Under the pieces are notes generated by a model that saw only the letters and a program-made list of their open reading frames with translations, had not been told where the DNA came from and did no database searches. Both the position numbers and the translations under genes were made by a program. From NCBI RefSeq assembly GCF_015680405.1, contig NZ_JADLJS010000007.1:158059-222058 (forward strand): a stretch of DNA of 64,000 nt. The letters run 5' to 3'. Source of the DNA: Pseudomonas pudica. GTDB taxonomy: Bacteria > Pseudomonadota > Gammaproteobacteria > Pseudomonadales > Pseudomonadaceae. Shown piece by piece: positions 57,811 through 64,000 of the stretch (positions are counted from its first letter, which is position 1; each line of letters begins with the position of its first letter).

Positions 57811-59167
57811 GCCGCTTAAACTGGCCGTGGTCGGCCACACCAACGTCGGCAAGACCTCGCTGCTGCGCACCCTGACCCGTGACGTCGGCTTTGGCGAAGT
57901 GTCCCACCGCCCCAGCACCACCCGCCATGTGGAAGGTGCGCGGCTGTCGGTGGACGGCGAACCCTTGCTCGAGCTGTACGATACCCCGGGCCTGGAAGAC
58001 GCCATCGCCCTGCTCGACTACCTCGAACGCCTGGAGCGCCCGGGCGAGCGGCTGGACGGCCCGGCCCGCCTCGAGCGCTTTCTGCAAGGCAGCGAGGCAC
58101 GCCAGCGTTTCGAGCAGGAGGCCAAGGTGCTGCGCCAGCTGCTGGCCAGCAATGCCGGCTTGTATGTGATCGACGCCCGTGAACCGGTGCTGGCCAAATA
58201 CCGCGACGAACTGGAAGTGCTGGCCAGCTGCGGCAAGCCGCTGCTACCGGTGCTCAACTTCGTCGCCAGCCATCAGCACCGCGAGCCGCAATGGCGTGAA
58301 GCCCTTGCCAGGCTTGGGCTTCACGCGTTGGTGCGGTTCGACAGCGTGGCCCCGCCAGAGGATGGCGAGCGCCGGTTGTACGAAAGCCTGGCCCTGCTGC
58401 TTGAAGACGCCCGCCCGGCCCTGCAGCGGCTGATAGACGACCAGCAGGAACAGCGCCTGGCGCGTCGGCACAGCGGCAAGCGCCTGATTGCCGAGCTGCT
58501 GCTGGACTGCGCTGCCTGCCGGCGCAGCGTCGAGGCCGAACCGGCTGCCGAAGCCCGGGCCATCGAGGCATTGCGGCAAGAGGTGCGCCAGCGCGAGCAG
58601 CGCTGTGTCGAGGCACTGCTCAAGCTGTATGCCTTCCGCCGCGAGGACGCCCATGCCAGCGACCTGCCGTTGCTGGATGGCCGTTGGGGCGATGACCTGT
58701 TCAATCCCGAAACCTTGAAGCTGCTGGGCGTGCGCTTGGGCAGTGGTGTGGCCGCTGGTGCTGCGGCGGGTGCCGGGGTGGACCTGCTGGTCGGCGGCCT
58801 GACACTGGGGGCTGCCGCCCTGGCCGGGGCGATTGCCGGCGGCGCGCTGCAGACGGCCCGCAACTATGGGTCGCGGTTGATGGGCAAGCTCAAGGGCAAG
58901 CGCGAGCTGACGGTGGACGACACGGTGTTGCGCCTGCTGGCCTTGCGTCAGCAGCAGTTGATGGTAGCGCTGGAAAACCGCGGGCATGCGGCGCAGGACA
59001 GCATTCGGCTGGGGGAGCTGGATGAGAAGGCCTGGCGGGAGGGCAAGTTGCCGGAGGCGTTGAGCAAGGCACGGGCGCATCCGCAGTGGTCCACCCTGAA
59101 CCCAGGGGCGAAGCTGAACCAGGCTGAGCGGCAGGAACAGCTGGAGGCTCTGGTTTCACAATTTTGA
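57803..59167 (+). CDS. GTPase with DUF3482 domain
   Basis: 454 residues. G1 GHTNVGKTS near 11-19, G2 RPSTTRHVEG, G3 YDTPGLED. The expected NKxD (G4) is NFVAS, so nucleotide specificity may be altered. The C-terminal half has a glycine/alanine-rich hydrophobic stretch (VRLGSGVAAGAAAGAGVDLL then GAAALAGAIAGGAL) suggesting membrane insertion, as in dynamin-like or YcjX-type proteins. Start 57803 has GGAG 7 nt upstream; ATG 57797 is an alternative. Translationally coupled to the DUF2868 gene. Confidence 0.84.
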   Translation: MTEPLKLAVVGHTNVGKTSLLRTLTRDVGFGEVSHRPSTTRHVEGARLSVDGEPLLELYDTPGLEDAIALLDYLERLERPGERLDGPARLERFLQGSEARQRFEQEAKVLRQLLASNAGLYVIDAREPVLAKYRDELEVLASCGKPLLPVLNFVASHQHREPQWREALARLGLHALVRFDSVAPPEDGERRLYESLALLLEDARPALQRLIDDQQEQRLARRHSGKRLIAELLLDCAACRRSVEAEPAAEARAIEALRQEVRQREQRCVEALLKLYAFRREDAHASDLPLLDGRWGDDLFNPETLKLLGVRLGSGVAAGAAAGAGVDLLVGGLTLGAAALAGAIAGGALQTARNYGSRLMGKLKGKRELTVDDTVLRLLALRQQQLMVALENRGHAAQDSIRLGELDEKAWREGKLPEALSKARAHPQWSTLNPGAKLNQAERQEQLEALVSQF

Positions 59168-59179
59168 GTGGGCAGGTCT

Positions 59180-59211
59180 GGCCTCTTCGCGGGCATGCCC
59201 GCGAAGAGGCC
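59180..59211. repeat. 32-bp perfect palindrome of REP sequence
   Basis: Two CGCGGGC-type REP halves fused without spacer: GGCCTCTTCGCGGGCA and its exact complement, 12 nt after the GTPase stop and 19 nt before the HD gene end. The other REP pairs in the window have 12-36 nt spacers, so this is a collapsed copy; it could act as a bidirectional terminator. Confidence 0.85.
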
Positions 59212-59230
59212 CGCACAGGCAACCCACATC

Positions 59231-59779
59231 TCAAAGCAATGCCAAAGCCTTCTGCTTCAACCCATCCAGGTCAATCACCGCCACCCCGACCACCTTGGCC
59301 CGCTCATCCCACTCCCTCATCCGCAAGCTCACCTCGAACAGCGGATCCCGTTCGAACACATCCGCCTCGTCCTCGCTCATCACGCCCCCCTGATACTCCA
59401 AGGTCCGCCGGCTCGCTTCACTCAACCGCTGGTAATACCCAGGCTGGCGCAAAGTCAGGTAGCGCTTGGCCTCCACGTGATACTGCACCAGCCGCGCCAT
59501 GCGTTCGCCGAAGCCACAGCGGCGTAAGTATTCTGCGCCGATGCGTTCATGGCTGACTACGCCATAGCCGCCCATGCTGGCGTCACCGCCGCACAGGTGG
59601 CCGATGTCGTGGAAGAACGCCGCCAGCACCACTTCGTCGTCGAAGCCTTCGGCCATGGCCAGTTGCGCGGCCTGGGACATGTGTTCGAGCTGGGTGATGG
59701 CTTCGCCGATGTAGTCGTCACTGCCGTGGCGTTCGTACAGCGCGAAGGTGCTGTCGATGATCTGGGCTGGGGTGGGCAT
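59231..59779 (-). CDS. PhnZ-like HD-domain diiron oxygenase
   Basis: Family cleaves the C-P bond of hydroxylated 2-aminoethylphosphonate or its trimethyl form with O2. 182 residues from ATG 59779 (an upstream in-frame GTG would add one residue). Ligands fit PhnZ as I recall it: Tyr23 and Glu26 (YIGE), His33, His57-Asp58 (HDIGH, His61), His77, His101, Lys105 and Asp158, at a constant offset. Recalled Gln129 is Thr126 here, so the substrate may differ. It follows the phosphonate ABC genes across a REP pair. Confidence 0.85.
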   Translation of the reverse strand: MPTPAQIIDSTFALYERHGSDDYIGEAITQLEHMSQAAQLAMAEGFDDEVVLAAFFHDIGHLCGGDASMGGYGVVSHERIGAEYLRRCGFGERMARLVQYHVEAKRYLTLRQPGYYQRLSEASRRTLEYQGGVMSEDEADVFERDPLFEVSLRMREWDERAKVVGVAVIDLDGLKQKALALL

Positions 59780-59810
59780 CACTGTTTATTCCTGGCTGGA
59801 TTGCAGCAGT

Positions 59811-59904
59811 GGCTTCTTCGCGGGCATGCCCGCTCCCACAAGGATCGCACACAGCTGAAGGACTGCGCGGTACCTGTGGGAGCGGGCGCGCCCGCGAAAA
59901 GGCC
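59811..59904. repeat. REP pair, CGCGGGC type
   Basis: Left copy 59811-59843 (GGCTTCTTCGCGGGCATGCC CGCTCCCACAAGG), inverted right copy 59874-59904, 30-nt spacer. It separates the HD oxygenase gene from the transporter operon and may lower downstream expression. Confidence 0.87.
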
Positions 59905-59912
59905 GGTGCAGG

Positions 59913-60938
59913 TTACTGCTGAGCCACCTTCTCCGATTTGCCGTCATAGCGCTTGCGCCACTCGGCCAGGATCTGGTCACGGTTCTTCGAGGCCCAGGCA
60001 AAGTCGTTCTTGATCAGGCGCTGTTCATAGTCCGCCGGCAGTTCGGTCTGCGGCTTGGCAATGCCCGGGGCAGCCAGCACGGCGAAGTTCTCCTTGTACA
60101 GCTCCATGGCCGCCGGGCTTGCCGAGAAATCAGCCAGGCGCCTGGCCGCATCCGCTTTTGGCGAACCTTTGATCACCGCAGTCGCCTCGATCTCCCAGCC
60201 CAGGCCTTCCTTCGGCAGCACGATGTCCAGCGGCGCGCCCTGGCGCTTGAGCTGCACGGCCGGGTACTCGAACGAGATACCGATCGGAAACTCACCCGCT
60301 GCAGCAAGCTTGCACGGCTTGGAACCGGAATGAACGTACTGGCCGATGTTCTGGTGCAGTGCATCCATGTACGCCCAACCCTGTGGCTCGCCAAAGGTCT
60401 GCAACCAGGCACTGACATCCAGGAAGCCGGTGCCGGACGAGGCCGGGTTCGGCATGACGATCTTGCCCTTGTACTCGGGCTTGGTCAGGTCCTGCCAGCT
60501 CACCGGCTTGCTCAGGCCCTGCTTCTCGGCCTCGATGGTATTGAAGCAGATGGTAGCGGCCCACACGTCCATACCGACCCAGGCTGGCGGGTTGGCAGCA
60601 TCGCGGTAATTGGCGGCAATCTTGCCCAGGTCCTTCGGTGCGTAGGCTTCGAGCATGCCGTTCTGGTCGAGAATGGCCAGGCTCGATGCGGCCAGGCCCC
60701 AAACTGCGTCGGCCTGCGGGCGCTCTTTCTCGGCCAGCAGCTTGGCGGTGATGATGCCGGTAGAGTCGCGTACCCACTTGATTTCGATGTCCGGGTTGGC
60801 CTTTTCGAAGGCCTGCTTGTAGCTCTTCAGCTGTTCGGCCTCCAGGGCGGTGTAGACCGTCAGCTGGGTGCCAGCGGCCGAAGCCTGCAGGCTGAACACG
60901 GCGGAAACGGCAGCGGCAAGTGCAAGGTGCTTGTACAT
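59913..60938 (-). CDS. putative 2-aminoethylphosphonate ABC transporter substrate-binding protein
   Basis: 341 residues; signal peptide (LALAAAVSAVFSLQASA, cleavage after ASA), then a type 2 periplasmic binding fold of the iron/spermidine/aminoethylphosphonate class (LTVYTALEAEQLKSYKQAFE, VPNPASSGTGF-type MPNPASSGTGFLDVSAWL). The linked PhnZ-like gene and double-length permease point to the AepX/PhnS2 group rather than iron uptake. ATG at 60938 follows GGAACTAACC. Confidence 0.84.
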   Translation of the reverse strand: MYKHLALAAAVSAVFSLQASAAGTQLTVYTALEAEQLKSYKQAFEKANPDIEIKWVRDSTGIITAKLLAEKERPQADAVWGLAASSLAILDQNGMLEAYAPKDLGKIAANYRDAANPPAWVGMDVWAATICFNTIEAEKQGLSKPVSWQDLTKPEYKGKIVMPNPASSGTGFLDVSAWLQTFGEPQGWAYMDALHQNIGQYVHSGSKPCKLAAAGEFPIGISFEYPAVQLKRQGAPLDIVLPKEGLGWEIEATAVIKGSPKADAARRLADFSASPAAMELYKENFAVLAAPGIAKPQTELPADYEQRLIKNDFAWASKNRDQILAEWRKRYDGKSEKVAQQ

Positions 60939-60955
60939 GGTTAGTTCCTTACAGG

Positions 60956-62680
60956 TCAGACGGTCGCGGCGCGTTGGCGCCAGGCTTGGGAGCGGCGCAG
61001 CAGGCCGCGTGAGGCTGCGGCCAGCAGCAGTGAAGCACCGGCACTGGTCAGCAGGATCAGGGTGGACATGGCGGCGGCACCACCGACATTGCCGGCGTCG
61101 TCCATGTTCAGCACGGCGACGGCAGCCAGAATGGTGTCGGGGCTGTACAGGAAGATTGCCGCCGACACGGTGGTCATCGCCGATACGAACAGGTAGCGGA
61201 TGATGTCCAGCAGCGCCGGCAGGCAGATCGGCACGGTCACCCGCAGGAAGTGCCTGTACAGCGGCGCCTTCAGCGACAGCGCGGCGGCCTCGAACTCGCC
61301 GTCGAGCTGACGCAGGGCAGTGGTCGCGGTCATCTGCGCGGTGGTCAGGTAGTGGGCGATGGTGCACACCACCAGCAGCCCCATGCCGCCGTAGAACACA
61401 TGCAGCGGGTTGCCGTTCAGGTTGAAGAAGAATACATAGCCCAGGCCCAGCACCAGGCCCGGCACGGCCATGGGGATGAAGCTGAGCAGGCGCAGCGCCT
61501 GGTTGAGCAGGCGTTGGCCCTGGGTCTTTTCCATCAGGTAGGCGCCGGTGAAGATCACGATGCTGCCGATCAATGCGGTGCCGATGGCCATGGTCACGCT
61601 GTTGCGGTAGGCCAGCCAGCCGCCACCGGCGGTGTCCTCGAACATGTAGTGACGCAGCGACAACGACAGGTTGTAGGGCCAGAAGGTGACCAGCGACGAG
61701 TACACCGCCATGCCGATCACCAGCAGCAACGCCGAGCACACCAGCAGCACGATCCCCAGGAAGCAGGCATCACGGCCCCACGACGGCTTGGGCTCGAACA
61801 CCTGTGCACGCCCGCTCATGGTCTCGCCCTGGCTCCGACGCAGCCAGGCATCGACGGTAAAGCTGAACAGCGCCGGCAACAGCAGCACCATGCCGATCAG
61901 CGCGCCGCGGCCGAACTGCTGCTGGCCGACCACCGCCTTGTAGGCTTCCAGCGCCAGCACCTGATAATCGCCGCCGACCACGACAGGTACACCGAAGTCG
62001 GTGATGGTCAAGGTGAACACCAGGCAGAACGCTGCGAATACTGCCTGGCGCGTGGCCGGCCAGGTGATGCTGGTGAACGCTCGCCAGGGGCCGGCACCCA
62101 TGCTGGACGCTGCGTCGAACAGGCGTGCATCGGCCAGCGACAGTGCCGACAGCAGGATCATCAGGGCATGCGGGAAGGTGTAGATGGCCTCGCCCAGCAC
62201 AATGCCCCAGAAGCCATAGATGTTGTCGCTGAGCAACCCGCGCAGCAGCCCTTGGTTACCGAACAGGTAGACCAGGGCGATGGCCGGCAGCATTGACGGA
62301 GCCAGCAGCGGCAGCAGCGAAATCCCCCGCCACAGGCCTTTGCCCGGAATCAGCGTGCGTTGCAGGGCGTAGGCGAACAGGTAGGCCAGCGGTACCACGA
62401 TGGCTGCCACCGTGAAGGCCACCGACAGGCTGTTGCCTAGCAGCCAGTGGAAGTTTTCACTGGCGAACAGTTCGCGGGCCGCCAGCAGGCCGCCACCCTG
62501 GCCCGCATCTGCGCTGAAGCCGCGCCAGAAGATCGCCAGCAGCGGCATCAGCACCGCCAGTACCAGAAGGATCAGCAGCAGGCTCTTGCCGCCGACGACG
62601 AACAACCGGTCGCCCAGGGCAACGCCAGCACGCGGCGTGGCCTTGGCCTGGCTCAGCGGCAGGGACATTGGCGCGGCCAT
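60956..62680 (-). CDS. fused double permease of the putative aminoethylphosphonate ABC transporter
   Basis: 574 residues carrying two binding-protein-dependent permease halves in tandem (first membrane block about 25-290, second about 325-565), each with six helices and an EAA-like loop (GASSMGAGPWRAF-type and FEAAALSLKAPLYRHFLRV). A single-gene double permease is typical of the putative aminoethylphosphonate and FbpB-like systems. The start is 1 nt after the ATPase stop; an alternative ATG is 12 nt further in (62668). Confidence 0.86.
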   Translation of the reverse strand: MAAPMSLPLSQAKATPRAGVALGDRLFVVGGKSLLLILLVLAVLMPLLAIFWRGFSADAGQGGGLLAARELFASENFHWLLGNSLSVAFTVAAIVVPLAYLFAYALQRTLIPGKGLWRGISLLPLLAPSMLPAIALVYLFGNQGLLRGLLSDNIYGFWGIVLGEAIYTFPHALMILLSALSLADARLFDAASSMGAGPWRAFTSITWPATRQAVFAAFCLVFTLTITDFGVPVVVGGDYQVLALEAYKAVVGQQQFGRGALIGMVLLLPALFSFTVDAWLRRSQGETMSGRAQVFEPKPSWGRDACFLGIVLLVCSALLLVIGMAVYSSLVTFWPYNLSLSLRHYMFEDTAGGGWLAYRNSVTMAIGTALIGSIVIFTGAYLMEKTQGQRLLNQALRLLSFIPMAVPGLVLGLGYVFFFNLNGNPLHVFYGGMGLLVVCTIAHYLTTAQMTATTALRQLDGEFEAAALSLKAPLYRHFLRVTVPICLPALLDIIRYLFVSAMTTVSAAIFLYSPDTILAAVAVLNMDDAGNVGGAAAMSTLILLTSAGASLLLAAASRGLLRRSQAWRQRAATV

Positions 62681-62681
62681 C

Positions 62682-63740
62682 TCAGGCAAACACCTGCAGG
62701 CTCTGCGGTGGCAGCGCCACCCAGATGTCCTGCGAGCCCAGCCGCGGAATTGCCTCGGGAGCCAGCTCCGCCAGCAGTGCATGGCCAGGCAGCGCCTTGA
62801 GTTCGAAGCTCATGCGGCAGCGGTTACCGAGGAAGGTGATTTCACGGACCATGGCCGGGAACAGGTTTTCTTCGTGCACCTCAGGGTTGACCGTGATCGC
62901 CTCCGGGCGGCAGAACAGCCGGCCACTGCTGGGGCGGGCCGAACCTGGTGCCAAACGCATGTTCATGCCACCGACCTGGGCATGGCTGTCACTGCTGCGC
63001 TGGAACGGCAACCAGTTGCCCTGGCCGACGAACTCGGCAACGAACGGCGTGGCCGGTTGGTCGTAGATTTCCTGCGGGGTGGCGTACTGCTCGACCTGGC
63101 CGTTGTTCATCACTGCAATGCGGTCGGCCATCAGCATGGCCTCGTCCTGGTTGTGGGTGACCATCAGTGTGGTGATACCCAGCTGGCGTTGCAGCTGGCG
63201 CAGTTCAGTGCACAGGTGCTCGCGCACCCGGGCATCCAACGCCGACATCGGCTCGTCCAGCAGCAGCAACGACGGCGACGGTGCCAGCGCGCGGGCCAGG
63301 GCCACACGCTGCTGCTGGCCCCCGGAAAGCTGACCGGGGTATTTCTTCTCGCTGCCGGCCAGGCCCACCAGTTCGAGCATTTCGGCCACTCGCTGGCGGG
63401 CCTGCTCGCGGCCACTGCCAGTCAGGCCATAGGCGATGTTGGCTTCGACGGTGAGGTTGGGGAACAGCGCGTAGGACTGGAACAGGATGCCGTAGTCACG
63501 GGCCTGAGGTGGCAGCTCGGAGATGTCGCGCTCGCCGATGTATAACGTACCGCGGTCCTGGCGCTCCAGGCCGGCGATGCAGCGCAGCAGCGTGGTCTTG
63601 CCGCAGCCAGACGGACCGAGCAGGCACACCAGTTCGCCGGCGGCGATGTCCAGCGAGACATCGTTCAGCGCCGTGAAGGCGCCGAAGCGCTTGTGGATGT
63701 TGCGCACTTTCATCTGTGCGCCGGGGGTGGTGTGGTTCAT
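62682..63740 (-). CDS. putative 2-aminoethylphosphonate ABC transporter ATP-binding protein
   Basis: 352 residues; Walker A GPSGCGKTTLL near 42-52, Q-loop LFQSYALFPNL, signature LSGGQQQRVALARAL, Walker B LLLLDEPMSALD, switch His in VTHNQDEAM, and a C-terminal TOBE domain from about 280. First gene of the minus-strand operon ATPase-permease-binding protein-HD oxygenase; the 118 nt upstream (63741-63858) should hold its promoter. Confidence 0.87.
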   Translation of the reverse strand: MNHTTPGAQMKVRNIHKRFGAFTALNDVSLDIAAGELVCLLGPSGCGKTTLLRCIAGLERQDRGTLYIGERDISELPPQARDYGILFQSYALFPNLTVEANIAYGLTGSGREQARQRVAEMLELVGLAGSEKKYPGQLSGGQQQRVALARALAPSPSLLLLDEPMSALDARVREHLCTELRQLQRQLGITTLMVTHNQDEAMLMADRIAVMNNGQVEQYATPQEIYDQPATPFVAEFVGQGNWLPFQRSSDSHAQVGGMNMRLAPGSARPSSGRLFCRPEAITVNPEVHEENLFPAMVREITFLGNRCRMSFELKALPGHALLAELAPEAIPRLGSQDIWVALPPQSLQVFA

Positions 63741-63855
63741 GGCAGGGCCTCATCGAAGAGATGGGGGCCATGCTAGGAAGGCTGTGCGAAGGTTCTGTGG
63801 CTTTAGAGCAAAAGCGGATGATAGTGGTATAGGCAGATTTTGTAGTGGCCGCCAA

Positions 63856-63888
63856 GGGCCCTATCGCCGGCAAGCCAGCTCCCACAGG
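63856..63888. repeat. single REP arm, GCCGGCAAGC type
   Basis: GGGCCCTATCGCCGGCAAGC CAGCTCCCACAGG. The inverted partner normally found about 30 nt further is absent; an IS3-type end starts instead at about 63910. Confidence 0.85.
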
Positions 63889-63909
63889 TACTGCACAGGT
63901 CTGAACGAC

Positions 63910-64000
63910 TGGACTGCCCCCAAGAAGTTGGACAAAAAATCCAACCCTTGGGGGACCTATGGGCAAATACACAGAGCAATTCAAGCTCACAGCCATCTCA
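63910..64000 (+). mobile_element. left end of an IS3-family insertion sequence (truncated by window)
   Basis: The sequence TGGACTGCCCCCAAGAAGTT resembles IS3-family terminal inverted repeats with a TG start and C-run. A near-perfect hairpin (63917-63932 with 63940-63954) lies just before an orfA start. The rest of the element is outside the window. Confidence 0.72.
63959..64000 (+). CDS. IS3-family transposase OrfA, N-terminus only
   Basis: First 14 residues MGKYTEQFKLTAIS, the usual IS3 OrfA start (KY-x-E-x-FK) leading into the helix-turn-helix. The gene runs off the window. Upstream GGGGGACCT gives a ribosome site. Confidence 0.72.
   Translation, partial: MGKYTEQFKLTAIS

Noticed and set aside
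59913..60938. Substrate-binding protein as ferric-iron (FbpA-type) carrier
   Set aside because: The fold is shared, but the linked PhnZ-like enzyme and the double permease type favour an organophosphonate; iron is kept only as an alternative.

Overview
The window is a piece of a high-GC gammaproteobacterial chromosome, almost certainly a Pseudomonas of the P. putida group. The reasons are the gene order (pilMNOPQ-aroK-aroB opposite ponA; yggS-proC-yggT-metX-metW-rdgB-hemW; rpoH-ftsX-ftsE-ftsY; coaD-ferredoxin-mutM; ilvD; folA), the protein sequences, and repeated paired palindromes of the P. putida REP type between genes. Gene density is high, nearly all genes are housekeeping, and only a few accessory pieces stand out. 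No rRNA, tRNA or CRISPR array was seen.

Layout. 1-4.9 kb (minus): a reduced type IV pilus assembly operon pilM-pilN-(pilO+pilP fused)-pilQ running into aroK and aroB; aroB is cut by the window edge. 5.1-7.6 kb: ponA (PBP1A). 7.7-10.2 kb (minus): malic enzyme, a secreted staphylococcal-nuclease-like protein and rpmE. 10.3-15.2 kb: priA, argS, a SPOR-domain protein. 15.3-17.7 kb: a TM2 membrane protein, an NlpC/P60 peptidase, a PilT-type ATPase. 17.7-24.3 kb: a nine-gene plus-strand run for PLP homeostasis, proline and methionine synthesis, nucleotide cleaning and heme trafficking. 24.5-26.8 kb (minus): trmB, thiG, thiS, a DUF423 protein. 26.9-31.9 kb: mtgA, then rpoH and ftsX-ftsE-ftsY on minus. 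32.2-38.4 kb: two tandem pairs of M16 peptidase subunits on either side of rsmD, the first pair exported and the second apparently cytosolic. 38.4-44.8 kb: a YheT-type hydrolase, a sulfurtransferase, a TetR regulator divergent from an aldehyde dehydrogenase-lipoprotein-GMC oxidoreductase module. 44.9-49.5 kb: coaD, ferredoxin, mutM, an HDOD protein, a DJ-1/PfpI protein, rlmI. 49.7-50.8 kb: an AT-richer orphan gene for a probable beta-sandwich repeat protein. 51-56.4 kb: ilvD, phosphorylcholine phosphatase, a cystine-type symporter, folA. 56.4-59.2 kb: a DUF2868 membrane protein and DUF3482 GTPase pair. 59.2-63.7 kb (minus): a putative 2-aminoethylphosphonate ABC transporter with a PhnZ-like HD oxygenase. 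The last 90 bases are the left end of an IS3-family insertion sequence that has landed beside a REP element.

The most noteworthy points are the fused PilO-PilP gene overlapping a shortened secretin gene, the rpmE terminator hairpin lying inside the signal-peptide codons of the next gene, the leaderless second M16 pair, the low-GC orphan, the phosphonate module with every recalled PhnZ metal ligand kept, and the REP/IS architecture. I found no clearly undescribed defence or mobile system; the best candidates for new biology are the cytosolic M16 pair and the orphan at 49.7 kb.
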